Of a stretch of DNA of 43,995 nt, positions 9,223-15,962 are shown piece by piece. The stretch is from an uncultured Eubacterium sp. (GTDB taxonomy: Bacteria; Bacillota; Clostridia; Lachnospirales; CAG-274): NCBI GenBank assembly GCA_900551755.1, contig URXK01000015.1, positions 1-43,995 on the forward strand, written 5' to 3'. The notes below the pieces were generated by a model that was not told the origin of the DNA, did not search any database, and saw only the letters and a list, made by a program, of their open reading frames with translations. The translations under genes were made by a program, and so were the position numbers. Numbering within the stretch: the first letter of the stretch is position 1; the number at the start of each line of letters is the position of its first letter.

Positions 9223-9420
9223 CCTTTAGCTCCACTCCTAGGGGAGCTGTCACCCAGTGACTGAGGGGTTTCTATTTTCAGATAACAAGTAATAGTTAAT
9301 AATTAATAAGTAAAGTTGGAAACCCTTCCGTCAACCTTACCTATAAAGGACAGTAAACTATATCGTCCTACATTATAAAAAACATATAAACAATAAAGGT
9401 TAAACATACTTGTAGGGGCG
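9223..9420. repeat. Direct repeat unit 2 of hprK-trmD block
   Basis: Second copy of the 198-bp unit, offset 330 bp from unit 1. It is followed by the ATTACTAAT-core palindrome and then by the trmD 3' end at 9491. The high identity indicates a recent duplication or gene conversion. Confidence 0.85.
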
Positions 9421-9490
9421 ATTACTAATCGCCCGCATTAATAAAAAATGAACAACTACCTATTCCCCCCCAACAACAAATCTACACCTA

Positions 9491-10180
9491 CTATTTATCA
9501 CCATTTTCCAACAAATCCGGTCTTTTAGCCTTAGTTCTTTCTAAAGACTTTTCTTTTCTCCACTTTGCAATATTCTGATGATGACCACTCAAAAGCACAT
9601 CAGGCACTTTTCTACCCATAAATTCTGGTGGCCTAGTATACTGAGGATATTCAAGCAAATTATCAGAAAAACTTTCGTCTTGAAAACTTTCCTCCTTATT
9701 AAGAACACCAGGAATAAGCCTAGCCACAGCATCAATAACAGTCATTGCTGCAAGCTCACCACCAGTAAGTACAAAATCACCAATAGAAATTTCATCAGTC
9801 ACAATTTCTTCAATTACTCTTTCGTCAACACCCTCATAATGACCACAAAGAATAACCATATCTTCAAGTTTAGAAAGGCTTTGTGCCTTTTCCTGCTTAA
9901 AAGTTTTGCCCTGAGGCGTCATATAAACAACAGGACAATTTTCACTTAGCTTAGGTTTTATACTCATATAAGCATCATAAATAGGCTGTGGCTGCATAAC
10001 CATACCAGCACCACCACCATAAGGATAGTCGTCAATATGCCTATGCTTATTAGTAGAAAAATCTCTAATATCAATAGCCTCAATACTTATAGTACCCTCA
10101 TCACAAGCTCTTTTTATAATAGAATGACTTAAGCCGTCCCTAATCATATCAGGGAAAAGAGTAAGAATGTAAAACTTCAT
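9491..10180 (-). CDS. trmD: tRNA (guanine-N1)-methyltransferase TrmD
   Basis: 229 aa, SPOUT-class methyltransferase making m1G37 in tRNAs to prevent frameshifting. It begins [13 protein letters not shown] as usual and shows the knot motifs [29 protein letters not shown] and [15 protein letters not shown]. Length is slightly short of some homologues but complete. The ATG shares one base with the rimM stop, indicating tight coupling. It is last in the rimM-trmD unit; rplS, often next, is absent here and replaced by repeats. Confidence 0.97.
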   Translation of the reverse strand: MKFYILTLFPDMIRDGLSHSIIKRACDEGTISIEAIDIRDFSTNKHRHIDDYPYGGGAGMVMQPQPIYDAYMSIKPKLSENCPVVYMTPQGKTFKQEKAQSLSKLEDMVILCGHYEGVDERVIEEIVTDEISIGDFVLTGGELAAMTVIDAVARLIPGVLNKEESFQDESFSDNLLEYPQYTRPPEFMGRKVPDVLLSGHHQNIAKWRKEKSLERTKAKRPDLLENGDK

Positions 10181-10686
10181 TATCTCAAGCCCTCCAAAAG
10201 CTTAACAGTCATTAAATTGTTTTCAACATCAACACTTACAATACAATCCTTAATGGCTGGAATAAGAATTTCCTTGCCCTTGTTGTCCTTTACAGCATAA
10301 ACATCATTAGCACCAGTAAATATTACATCACTAATAATACCAAGTTCCTCTCCATCAACAGTAACAACATTCATATCATAAAGGTCCTTGATGTAATACT
10401 CATCTTCTTCACACGGAACAGCCATATCTTCAGTAATTTTAACAACTGTACCCTTTAAAGTTTCAGCTGTATTCATATCGTCAACACCCTTAAGTTTTAA
10501 CAATACAAATTGCTTATGAAATCTCACATTTTCAACTTCATACTCTTTAATATTACCTTTTCTATCCACAAAAATATGGTCTAAAAGTTTAAATCTAGCT
10601 ACATCATCAACAGTAGGCATTACTCTAACCTCGCCTTTTATACCCTGAGTATTTACAATATTACCTACTACAAAATAATTTTCCAT
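10180..10686 (-). CDS. rimM: 16S rRNA processing protein RimM
   Basis: 168 aa. Assists maturation of the 30S head and binds S19. The N-terminal RimM beta-barrel begins [19 protein letters not shown]; the C-terminal PRC-barrel begins around residue 95 ([17 protein letters not shown]) and ends [23 protein letters not shown] precedes the ATG. It is separated from khpA by an intrinsic terminator, so a fraction of transcripts may not reach rimM-trmD, or a promoter lies in the 48-nt gap. Confidence 0.96.
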   Translation of the reverse strand: MENYFVVGNIVNTQGIKGEVRVMPTVDDVARFKLLDHIFVDRKGNIKEYEVENVRFHKQFVLLKLKGVDDMNTAETLKGTVVKITEDMAVPCEEDEYYIKDLYDMNVVTVDGEELGIISDVIFTGANDVYAVKDNKGKEILIPAIKDCIVSVDVENNLMTVKLLEGLR

Positions 10687-10723
10687 ATACTATACCTCAA
10701 TTAATTTAGACTTTTTGCTAACA

Positions 10724-10759
10724 ATAATAAAAAGGTGTTGTATAAAAGAATACAACACC
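10724..10759 (-). terminator. Intrinsic terminator between khpA and rimM
   Basis: Perfect 10-bp stem GGTGTTGTAT (10734-10743) with ATACAACACC (10750-10759) and a 6-nt loop; on the minus strand it is followed by TTTTTATTATTG. Its position splits the ylxM-ffh-rpsP-khpA transcript from rimM-trmD. Confidence 0.85.
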
Positions 10760-10766
10760 CTGATTA

Positions 10767-10994
10767 TTACATAATTTTAACTACTACCTTTTTGTCCTCT
10801 CGGCCAGCAGCAGATTTAATAAAGGTTCTTATAGCTTTAGCTATTCTACCTTGCTTACCAATTACCTTGCCAATATCATCAGGAGCAACAGTCAACTCAA
10901 GAATAAGAGCATCATCGTCCATTCTCTCATTGACAACAACTGCATCAGGGTCATCAACAAGATGTTTAGCAAGTATTTCAAGCAATTCCTTCAT
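10767..10994 (-). CDS. khpA: KH-domain RNA-binding protein KhpA
   Basis: 75 aa, a single type II KH domain with the GxxG loop in IGKQGRIAKAIRTFIK. Binds RNA, usually as a heterodimer with KhpB/EloR, and influences cell length in Firmicutes. It follows rpsP by 15 nt, the conserved position of ylqC. AGGAGG lies 7 nt upstream of the ATG. It is the last gene before an intrinsic terminator. Confidence 0.93.
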   Translation of the reverse strand: MKELLEILAKHLVDDPDAVVVNERMDDDALILELTVAPDDIGKVIGKQGRIAKAIRTFIKSAAGREDKKVVVKIM

Positions 10995-11009
10995 GGCAGT
11001 ACCTCCTGA

Positions 11010-11255
11010 TTATGCTTCGATAACGCCAGCCTTCTTTAATAAAGCCTTTGCAGTATCAGTAGGCTGAGCACCATTGCTTAACCACTTCTTTGCCTCTTCT
11101 ACATTAACCTTTAATTCAACAGGTTCCTTACAAGGGTCATAGTAACCTAACTGAGCGATAGCCTTACCACCTCTTGCATTTCTTGAATCAGCAACAACAA
11201 TTCTATAGAAAGGACTCTTCTTAGCACCTAATCTAGTTAATCTAATCTTTACCAC
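11010..11255 (-). CDS. rpsP: 30S ribosomal protein S16
   Basis: 81 aa, begins [20 protein letters not shown] as in bacterial S16. The start is GTG at 11255, with GGAGGTG 8 nt upstream; a nearby ATG is out of frame and followed at once by TAA. It lies between ffh and khpA in the classical order. Confidence 0.97.
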   Translation of the reverse strand: MVKIRLTRLGAKKSPFYRIVVADSRNARGGKAIAQLGYYDPCKEPVELKVNVEEAKKWLSNGAQPTDTAKALLKKAGVIEA

Positions 11256-11315
11256 TTTACATTCACCTCCTTAGTAAATTTATCTATATCTTATTAAAAG
11301 TAATAAGCCAATTAA

Positions 11316-12671
11316 TTAAAAGGGCACTTTGAACTTGCCAAGACCGCCTAAGCCACCAAAGCCTTTCTTGCCTTTAGCCATACCGTTCATCATTTTCATC
11401 ATCTTTTTCATTTCTTCAAACTGCTTTAAAAGTTTGTTGATTTCTTGAATAGATGTTCCTGAACCCTTAGCAATTCTCCTCTTACGAGGACCATTTAATA
11501 TATCTGGGTTTTGTCTTTCCTTTTTAGTCATTGACTGAATAATTGCCTCAATGTGCTTAGTTGCATTGTCATCAATGTTTAAATCATCAATATTGACCTT
11601 GCCACCAACGCCTGGTATCATTTTCATCAAATCCTTTAAAGGACCCATTTTCTTAATTTGCTGGAGCTGGTTTAAAAAGTCCTCAAGATTAAAATCAAGA
11701 GTTCTCATTTTCTTTTCAAGCTCCTTAGCCTGTTCCTCATCATAGGCACTTTGTGCTTTTTCAATAAGACTAAGTACATCACCCATACCGAGGATACGAG
11801 ATGCCATTCTATCTGGGTAAAATGGTTCTAAATCTTCCATTTTTTCACCCATACCTACATATTTAATAGGCTTACCAGTTACAGCTCTAACAGATAATGC
11901 AGCACCACCTCTAGTGTCACCGTCCATCTTAGTGATGATAACACCATCAACGCCTAATCTATCATTAAATGTTTCAGCCACATTAACTGCGTCCTGACCA
12001 GTCATAGCATCAATAACAAGAAGAATTTCTTGTGGTCTAACTTCATTTTTGATGTTTACAAGCTCATCCATAAGCTCCTCATCAATGTGAAGTCTACCAG
12101 CAGTATCAATGATAACAATATCGTGACCATTGTTGCTAGCAAATTCAACAGCCTTTTTAGAAATTTCAACAGGATTGCCCTGACCCATTTCAAAGACTGG
12201 AATGTTGTAAGTTGAGCCTACAACCTGCAACTGCTTAATAGCAGCAGGTCTGTAAACATCACAGGCAGCTAACAAAGGCTTTTTGCCTTGTTTTCTAAGC
12301 TGACCAGCAAGTTTGCCTACTGTAGTAGTTTTACCTGCACCCTGCAAACCAACCATCATATATATAGTAGGAGATTTTGAACTAAAGGTAAGTTTTGACT
12401 GAGAGCTACCCATAAGCTCTACAAGTCCGTCATTAACAAACTTAATAACCTGCTGTGCTGGATTAAGTCCAGTAAGAACTTCCTCACCAACAGCCTTTTC
12501 GCTAACCTTGTTTATAAAATCCTTAACTATCTTAAAATTTACATCAGCTTCAAGCAAAGCCAACTTAACCTCACGCATAGCAGCTTTTACATCTTTTTCA
12601 GTAAGCTTGCCCTTGCCCTTAAGGTTTGAGAAAACCTGTTGAAGCTTGTTTGATAAACTTTCAAAAGCCAT
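11316..12671 (-). CDS. ffh: Signal recognition particle protein Ffh
   Basis: 451 aa GTPase that binds 4.5S/SRP RNA and signal peptides and targets ribosomes to the membrane. N domain 1-100, G domain with P-loop GLQGAGKT at 118-125, DTAGRLHIDEEL and TKMDGDTRGGAAL motifs, then the Met-rich M domain from about residue 300, including the RNA-binding stretch GSGTSIQEINKLLKQF and a C-terminal Met/Lys/Gly tail. GGAGG overlaps the ylxM stop region. The SRP RNA gene is not in this window. Confidence 0.98.
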   Translation of the reverse strand: MAFESLSNKLQQVFSNLKGKGKLTEKDVKAAMREVKLALLEADVNFKIVKDFINKVSEKAVGEEVLTGLNPAQQVIKFVNDGLVELMGSSQSKLTFSSKSPTIYMMVGLQGAGKTTTVGKLAGQLRKQGKKPLLAACDVYRPAAIKQLQVVGSTYNIPVFEMGQGNPVEISKKAVEFASNNGHDIVIIDTAGRLHIDEELMDELVNIKNEVRPQEILLVIDAMTGQDAVNVAETFNDRLGVDGVIITKMDGDTRGGAALSVRAVTGKPIKYVGMGEKMEDLEPFYPDRMASRILGMGDVLSLIEKAQSAYDEEQAKELEKKMRTLDFNLEDFLNQLQQIKKMGPLKDLMKMIPGVGGKVNIDDLNIDDNATKHIEAIIQSMTKKERQNPDILNGPRKRRIAKGSGTSIQEINKLLKQFEEMKKMMKMMNGMAKGKKGFGGLGGLGKFKVPF

Positions 12672-12680
12672 ATAAGCCTC

Positions 12681-13016
12681 CTAATCCAAAATACCAGATA
12701 CCAAACTTCTTACCTGAAGCAGCTTATCATTACCCTCATTTATCAAAGTGTCGATTTCATTTAAAGCCATATCAACCTTATTTTTGCGGTTTAGATATTT
12801 ATCCACAAGCATAAGCTTTTCTTCATATTGATTAAGAAGCTTTTCAGTTCTTTTAATCATATCCTGAACAGCCTGCCTAGTTATAGAATGTTCTGCTGCA
12901 ATTTCGTTTAATGAATAATCATCAAAGTAGTAGCTAGACATAACAGACCGTTGCTTTTCAGTAAGTAACTCTCCATAAAAATCAAGTAAAAGAGTAATGT
13001 GATAAATTTTATCCAT
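12681..13016 (-). CDS. ylxM: YlxM-family SRP-associated HTH protein
   Basis: 111 aa from the ATG at 13016 (MDKIYHITLLLDFYGELLTEKQ). A GTG 12 nt upstream is open, but GAGGTG lies 4 nt before the ATG. Sigma-70 region 4-like helix-turn-helix: MSSYYFDDYSLNEIAAEHSITRQAVQDMIKR. In streptococci YlxM binds SRP RNA and modulates Ffh. It starts the ffh operon, 9 nt upstream of ffh, with a strong promoter just before it. Confidence 0.94.
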   Translation of the reverse strand: MDKIYHITLLLDFYGELLTEKQRSVMSSYYFDDYSLNEIAAEHSITRQAVQDMIKRTEKLLNQYEEKLMLVDKYLNRKNKVDMALNEIDTLINEGNDKLLQVRSLVSGILD

Positions 13017-13078
13017 AATGCACCTCACAAAATCAAGTGCTTAATTGCTGTAAAGTATTTTTCCCTTACACCTCAATT

Positions 13079-13107
13079 ATAATACCACACCTCAAGACCA
13101 TTGTCAA
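13079..13107 (-). promoter_or_regulatory. Sigma-A promoter of ylxM-ffh operon
   Basis: On the minus strand TTGACA (13102-13107), exactly 17 nt spacer, TATTAT (13079-13084). The -35 box is a perfect match and the -10 one base from consensus. It sits about 60 nt upstream of the ylxM start. Confidence 0.8.
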
Positions 13108-13241
13108 GTATTTTTTCTTGACATTTACAATTTTTTATTTTTTTGCAATAAAGATATAAATTAGTATAATATAATGGCTATTACATAAACAGTTATACAT
13201 ATTAATGTGATAATACTATAAATTATTTTTATAATTTTTTC

Positions 13242-13270
13242 TTGACAAAGTACCTTAAATCAATTATAAT
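13242..13270 (+). promoter_or_regulatory. Consensus sigma-A promoter of tRNA-Leu
   Basis: TTGACA (13242-13247), 17-nt spacer, TATAAT (13265-13270): a perfect consensus promoter 40 nt upstream of the tRNA, as expected of a highly expressed stable RNA gene. Confidence 0.9.
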
Positions 13271-13310
13271 ATCATTTGTGTTGTGATTATTACTTTTTTA
13301 ACACAACTAT

Positions 13311-13390
13311 GCGGACATGGCGGAATTGGCAGACGCGCTAGACTTAGAATCTAGTTCTCAGGAGTGGGGGTTCAAGTCCCCCTGTCCGCA
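13311..13390 (+). tRNA. tRNA-Leu (anticodon UAG)
   Basis: Acceptor stem GCGGACA pairs with TGTCCGC before discriminator A (13390). The anticodon arm CTAGA/TCTAG encloses loop CTTAGAA, giving anticodon TAG at 13345-13347. A class II variable arm is present (TTCTCAGGAGTGGG region) and the T loop is GGTTCAAGTCC-like, all typical of tRNA-Leu reading CUA/CUN codons. CCA is not encoded. Transcribed alone from its own promoter with a terminator downstream. Confidence 0.97.
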
Positions 13391-13422
13391 TCTTTTTAAT
13401 TTTACTTTATTACAAAACTTCT

Positions 13423-13453
13423 AGTCCCAGTGTTATTACTCTGAGACTTTTTT
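13423..13453 (+). terminator. Terminator of tRNA-Leu
   Basis: Stem AGTCCCAG (13423-13430) with CTGAGACT (13441-13448), one internal mismatch, followed by a run of T to 13453. Confidence 0.75.
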
Positions 13454-13467
13454 ATTTTAAATAACTA

Positions 13468-13496
13468 TTGAACTTCCTAAAACAATATGCTATAAT
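13468..13496 (+). promoter_or_regulatory. Promoter of candidate antitoxin RNA
   Basis: TTGAAC (13468-13473), 17-nt spacer, perfect TATAAT (13491-13496). The only thing downstream before a strong terminator is a roughly 78-nt segment with no credible gene, so the product is probably a small RNA. Confidence 0.75.
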
Positions 13497-13502
13497 GTTA
13501 AT

Positions 13503-13580
13503 AGATTAAAGGATGTTAATCTATCAAAACAAATCACTAAAGCGAAAACCCCAGAGCTGCAACTCTGGGGTTTTCTTTTT
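13503..13580 (+). ncRNA. Candidate type I antitoxin RNA (Fst/par RNA II-like)
   Basis: Predicted transcript of about 78 nt between the promoter at 13468-13496 and the terminator at 13544-13580. A 5' hairpin AGATTA (13503-13508)/TAATCT exposes AAGGATGT in its loop. Two tracts are exactly complementary to the toxin mRNA encoded on the opposite strand: AAAGGATGTTAA (13508-13519, repeated at 13662-13673) and ATCAAAACA (13523-13531, repeated at 13682-13690, overlapping the toxin start codon). This arrangement of converging transcripts, shared terminator and paired direct repeats is that of the pAD1 par locus. Function is inferred from layout. Confidence 0.65.
13544..13580. terminator. Shared bidirectional terminator of toxin and antitoxin transcripts
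   Basis: Perfect 13-bp stem GAAAACCCCAGAG (13544-13556) with CTCTGGGGTTTTC (13563-13575), loop CTGCAA, and five T after it on the plus strand. It lies between the converging promoters, so both RNAs would end in it and be complementary there. Confidence 0.9.
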
Positions 13581-13595
13581 CAAGGCTAATTGTCA

Positions 13596-13682
13596 CTACT
13601 TATCTCTGTCTAACCATTTGCTTATGTAATTTGCTATTACACTAGTCACAACAGAAATTAAAAAGGATGTTAAAAATTTCAA
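13596..13682 (-). CDS. Candidate Fst-like type I toxin, 28 aa
   Basis: A 28-residue membrane peptide starting MKFLTSFLISVV and ending YISKWLDRDK: a single hydrophobic span (about residues 3-20), then a charged tail. The KWLDRDK end resembles the tail of Fst-family toxins. The start is TTG at 13682, preceded by an in-frame TGA. GGAGGTG (13695-13701) lies 12-14 nt upstream, rather long, but the site is partly held in a hairpin as in fst mRNAs. It is too short for ordinary gene callers. Its mRNA converges on an antisense RNA through a shared terminator. Membrane-depolarising toxicity is inferred from family and layout. Alternative reading: a small structural membrane peptide. Confidence 0.65.
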   Translation of the reverse strand: MKFLTSFLISVVTSVIANYISKWLDRDK

Positions 13683-13699
13683 TCAAAACACTTTCACCT

Positions 13700-13719
13700 C
13701 CAATCTGTTGTCAGATTGG
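13700..13719 (-). promoter_or_regulatory. SD-sequestering hairpin in toxin mRNA leader
   Basis: On the minus strand CCAATCTG, loop ACAA, CAGATTGG: a perfect 8-bp stem whose last two G are the first two of the Shine-Dalgarno sequence GGAGG (13697-13701). It would limit ribosome access, a standard feature of fst-type toxin mRNAs. Confidence 0.7.
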
Positions 13720-13736
13720 TATGTAACAACTCCACT

Positions 13737-13765
13737 ATTATAAAATAATAATACAAAATCAGCAA
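13737..13765 (-). promoter_or_regulatory. Promoter of candidate toxin mRNA
   Basis: Minus strand TTGCTG (13760-13765), 17-nt spacer, TATAAT (13737-13742). This predicts a start near 13730 and a leader of about 48 nt. Confidence 0.65.
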
Positions 13766-13785
13766 TATTTTAAAACACTTCCCAA

Positions 13786-13842
13786 AACAAAAAGCCTACC
13801 CTTGAGTTGACCTAAACAGCCTCTCAAAAGGTAGACTTTCAT
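13786..13842 (-). terminator. Terminator of alsT
   Basis: Minus strand arms AGTCTACCTTTTGAG and CTCAAGGGTAGGCT pair with G-U wobbles, followed by TTTTTGTTTTG. It begins a few nucleotides after the alsT stop and insulates the toxin promoter. Confidence 0.8.
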
Positions 13843-13844
13843 AA

Positions 13845-15233
13845 TTATTTATCTAAGGTTGGCACTTCTGTGTCATCTGTACCGTCAAGATTTTTAATCC
13901 ATTTTTTTGTTTCTTTTGCAATAACTCCAGACAACAATACAACAGCAATAATATTAGGAATAGCCATAAGAGCATTAAATATATCAGAAAGACTCCAAAC
14001 AATATCAAGCTCAATAACTGGACCTAATAAAACAACAAAAATAAATATAATCTTAAAGAAAATAGTAGACTTTTTACCAAATAAATACTCGGCACATCTT
14101 TCGCCATAATAACTCCAACCCAAAGTTGTAGTATAAGCAAATGTAATAATACCAAGAACCAATATAATTGAACCAACTACAGGAATTTGAGTAAATGCAG
14201 CAGTTGTCATCTGACCACCATTTTGCATACCACTAATATTTATTTCCGGATTTTTCATAATTGTTGTAACAAGAGTAACACCAGTAATAAGACATACAAC
14301 AACTGTATCCCAGAAAGTACCAGTTGATGATATTAACGCCTGTCTTACAGGATTTTTTGTTTTGGCAGCAGAGGCAACAAGCGGAGCTGAACCAAGGCCA
14401 GACTCGTTAGAGAATAAACCTCTTGCTATACCGTATCTAGCAGCAGTAATAGCACCTTGACCAACTAAACCACCAGCAACAGCACCAGGCTTAAAAGCAA
14501 GAACTAAAATAGCCTTAATAGCTGGAATTATGTAGTCACAATCCATAATCAAAATAGTTAAACAGCCTAAAATATAAAAGGCAGCCATTGCAGGAACAAG
14601 TTTTTCACAAATAATAGCAATTTTCTGAATACCACCAATAATAACAAAAGCTGTAATAATTGAAAGAACTATACCTATTGCTATTGGAGGGATTTTGATA
14701 AAAGTAACATTTGAAACTATTACTTCTGAAATAGCATTAACCTGAACAGCAGAGCCGATACCAAATGAAGCAAGCAAAGCAAAAAGTGCAAACAACACAC
14801 CAAGCCACTTCATATTAAGTCCTCTTTCAAGTGCATACATAGCACCACCAAGCATACGGCCGTCATTACTTTTTACTCTATATTTAATAGAAATAAGTGA
14901 CTCTGCATACTTTGTTGCAATACCAAAAATACCAGTAACCCAACACCAAAATACAGCACCAGGTCCGCCAATAAATATGGCTGTACCAACACCAATAATG
15001 TTACCTGTGCCTATTGTAGACGCCAAAGCAGTTGTTAAAGCCTGAAAAGGACTAACATCGCCATCTTCTGATGTATCCTTAGTAACAGAAAGACGAATAC
15101 CAGTAAATACTTTTCGCTGAATAATACCTGTTCTAAAGGTAAGAAAAATATGAGTACCTAATAAGAATAAAACCATAAATGGATCCCATATAGCCTTATC
15201 CAGCCAATTAATAAAATTGTTAATAATTTCCAT
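13845..15233 (-). CDS. alsT: Alanine/glycine:sodium symporter (AGCS family)
   Basis: 462 aa integral membrane protein with about 10-11 hydrophobic spans. The family motifs GTGNIIGVGTAIFIGGPG near residues 76-93 and YGIARGLFSNESGLGSAP in the middle identify the AGCS sodium:amino-acid symporters. The substrate is most likely alanine or glycine, although some members carry glutamine. It is a single-gene unit with its own promoter and terminator. Ends in a hydrophilic tail. Confidence 0.93.
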   Translation of the reverse strand: MEIINNFINWLDKAIWDPFMVLFLLGTHIFLTFRTGIIQRKVFTGIRLSVTKDTSEDGDVSPFQALTTALASTIGTGNIIGVGTAIFIGGPGAVFWCWVTGIFGIATKYAESLISIKYRVKSNDGRMLGGAMYALERGLNMKWLGVLFALFALLASFGIGSAVQVNAISEVIVSNVTFIKIPPIAIGIVLSIITAFVIIGGIQKIAIICEKLVPAMAAFYILGCLTILIMDCDYIIPAIKAILVLAFKPGAVAGGLVGQGAITAARYGIARGLFSNESGLGSAPLVASAAKTKNPVRQALISSTGTFWDTVVVCLITGVTLVTTIMKNPEINISGMQNGGQMTTAAFTQIPVVGSIILVLGIITFAYTTTLGWSYYGERCAEYLFGKKSTIFFKIIFIFVVLLGPVIELDIVWSLSDIFNALMAIPNIIAVVLLSGVIAKETKKWIKNLDGTDDTEVPTLDK

Positions 15234-15266
15234 AATTATTTTCTCCTTAAAAGTTGTACAATAAAA

Positions 15267-15296
15267 ATATTATCATATTTTGCCACAACTTGTCAA
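15267..15296 (-). promoter_or_regulatory. Promoter of alsT
   Basis: Minus strand TTGACA (15291-15296), 18-nt spacer ending in TGA, TAATAT (15267-15272). About 34 nt upstream of the alsT ATG; AAGGAG follows as the ribosome binding site. Confidence 0.75.
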
Positions 15297-15309
15297 TGAA
15301 ACAGCCTAT

Positions 15310-15456
15310 TTATTTTAATTTTTGCTTAATTATTTTTAACAAAACAAAAAGGTTGTATATATTTGGTGCGATAGCAAAAATTACACCAAATATTATACAG
15401 CCCATTTTTCCTGTAGGATTATGTATATCTTGATAGACTTTATTTACATCATTCAC
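15310..15456 (-). CDS. Small membrane protein, 48 aa, unknown
   Basis: Open frame of 48 codons starting GTG at 15456, with AGGA 5-6 nt upstream and only 10 nt after the stop of the 67-aa gene. Protein begins NDVNKVYQDIHNPTGKMG after the start Met, followed by one transmembrane span (CIIFGVIFAIAPNIYNLFVL) and a basic end KIIKQKLK. The spacing, SD and TM topology support a real gene. No family recognised. It ends just before the alsT promoter. Confidence 0.6.
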   Translation of the reverse strand: MNDVNKVYQDIHNPTGKMGCIIFGVIFAIAPNIYNLFVLLKIIKQKLK

Positions 15457-15466
15457 AAACTTCCTG

Positions 15467-15670
15467 TTATTTTTTGTAGTATGCCCAAAGTATAAGTATC
15501 AATACTCCTATTATAATAAACAATAACAAAGGGCAACACGCAAGCATATACAGCATACCAATTACAAGTGTTGCACCTCCTAAAAATTTTAATACAGCAA
15601 CCAATAAAGAACAATCGCCCCAAAATAACGCCACTATAATTGCTAGAACTATAAAATATAATAGTGCCAT
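15467..15670 (-). CDS. Small hydrophobic membrane protein, 67 aa
   Basis: 67 aa, almost entirely hydrophobic, with two likely membrane helices (residues 1-20 and 28-62) and end AYYKK. GGAGGG lies 7 nt before the ATG. No family recognised. It forms a small unit with the 48-aa ORF downstream and possibly the 27-aa ORF upstream, all encoding membrane peptides. Confidence 0.7.
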   Translation of the reverse strand: MALLYFIVLAIIVALFWGDCSLLVAVLKFLGGATLVIGMLYMLACCPLLLFIIIGVLILILWAYYKK

Positions 15671-15695
15671 ATCTTATCCCTCCATAATTATTATA

Positions 15696-15779
15696 TTATC
15701 TTCTGATTATAAATAAAGGTAAAACAAAAAATATACTCATTATTACTGCTAAATCATACATAAACCCAACATTAAACAT
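15696..15779 (-). CDS. Possible 27-aa membrane peptide
   Basis: 28-codon frame (MFNVGFMYDLAVIM ... IIRR) with AGGA 9 nt upstream of the ATG and one hydrophobic span. It ends 25 nt before the 67-aa gene. A TATAAT hexamer lies about 25 nt upstream, but no clear -35 was seen. Low confidence because AT-rich DNA yields such frames by chance. Confidence 0.35.
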   Translation of the reverse strand: MFNVGFMYDLAVIMSIFFVLPLFIIRR

Positions 15780-15915
15780 TCTCTTTATTCCTATTAATAA
15801 GATTATATCATATTTTATATAAAAATACTATAATAATATGTAATATAAATTAAATTAATATACACTGCTGGAGCTGTAATTTTTATAAAACTGCACCAGT
15901 TGACAAAGAACCAAC

Positions 15916-15948
15916 AAAAAAAGAACTGCACATTTCTATGCAGTTCTT
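15916..15948 (-). terminator. Terminator of the LCP gene
   Basis: Stem AAGAACTGCA (15921-15930) with TGCAGTTCTT (15939-15948), followed on the minus strand by seven T. It ends the 73-aa/glnS/LCP transcript. Confidence 0.85.
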
Positions 15949-15962
15949 AAATTTATTAAAGT

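Larger units (their letters stand above)
8740..9480. repeat. Intergenic repeat block between hprK and trmD
   Basis: The gap between hprK and trmD holds no supported gene. It is filled by modules of the family at 1-662: gggcg/cgccc palindromes with cores AGCAATGCT, AGCATTGCT, AACACTGTT and ATTACTAAT, cccttccgtcaacc segments, and ctaggggagctgtcacc...gtgactgaggggtttctatt segments. A 330-bp period is visible. The block lies immediately 5' of hprK and 3' of trmD, both on the minus strand. Bases 8640-8740 are plain AT-rich sequence. Confidence 0.85.

Noticed and set aside
13513..13629. Plus-strand 38-codon frame over the antitoxin region
   Set aside because: The SD-like AAAGG abuts the ATG with no spacing and the frame reads through the strong terminator; the region is better explained as an antisense RNA.
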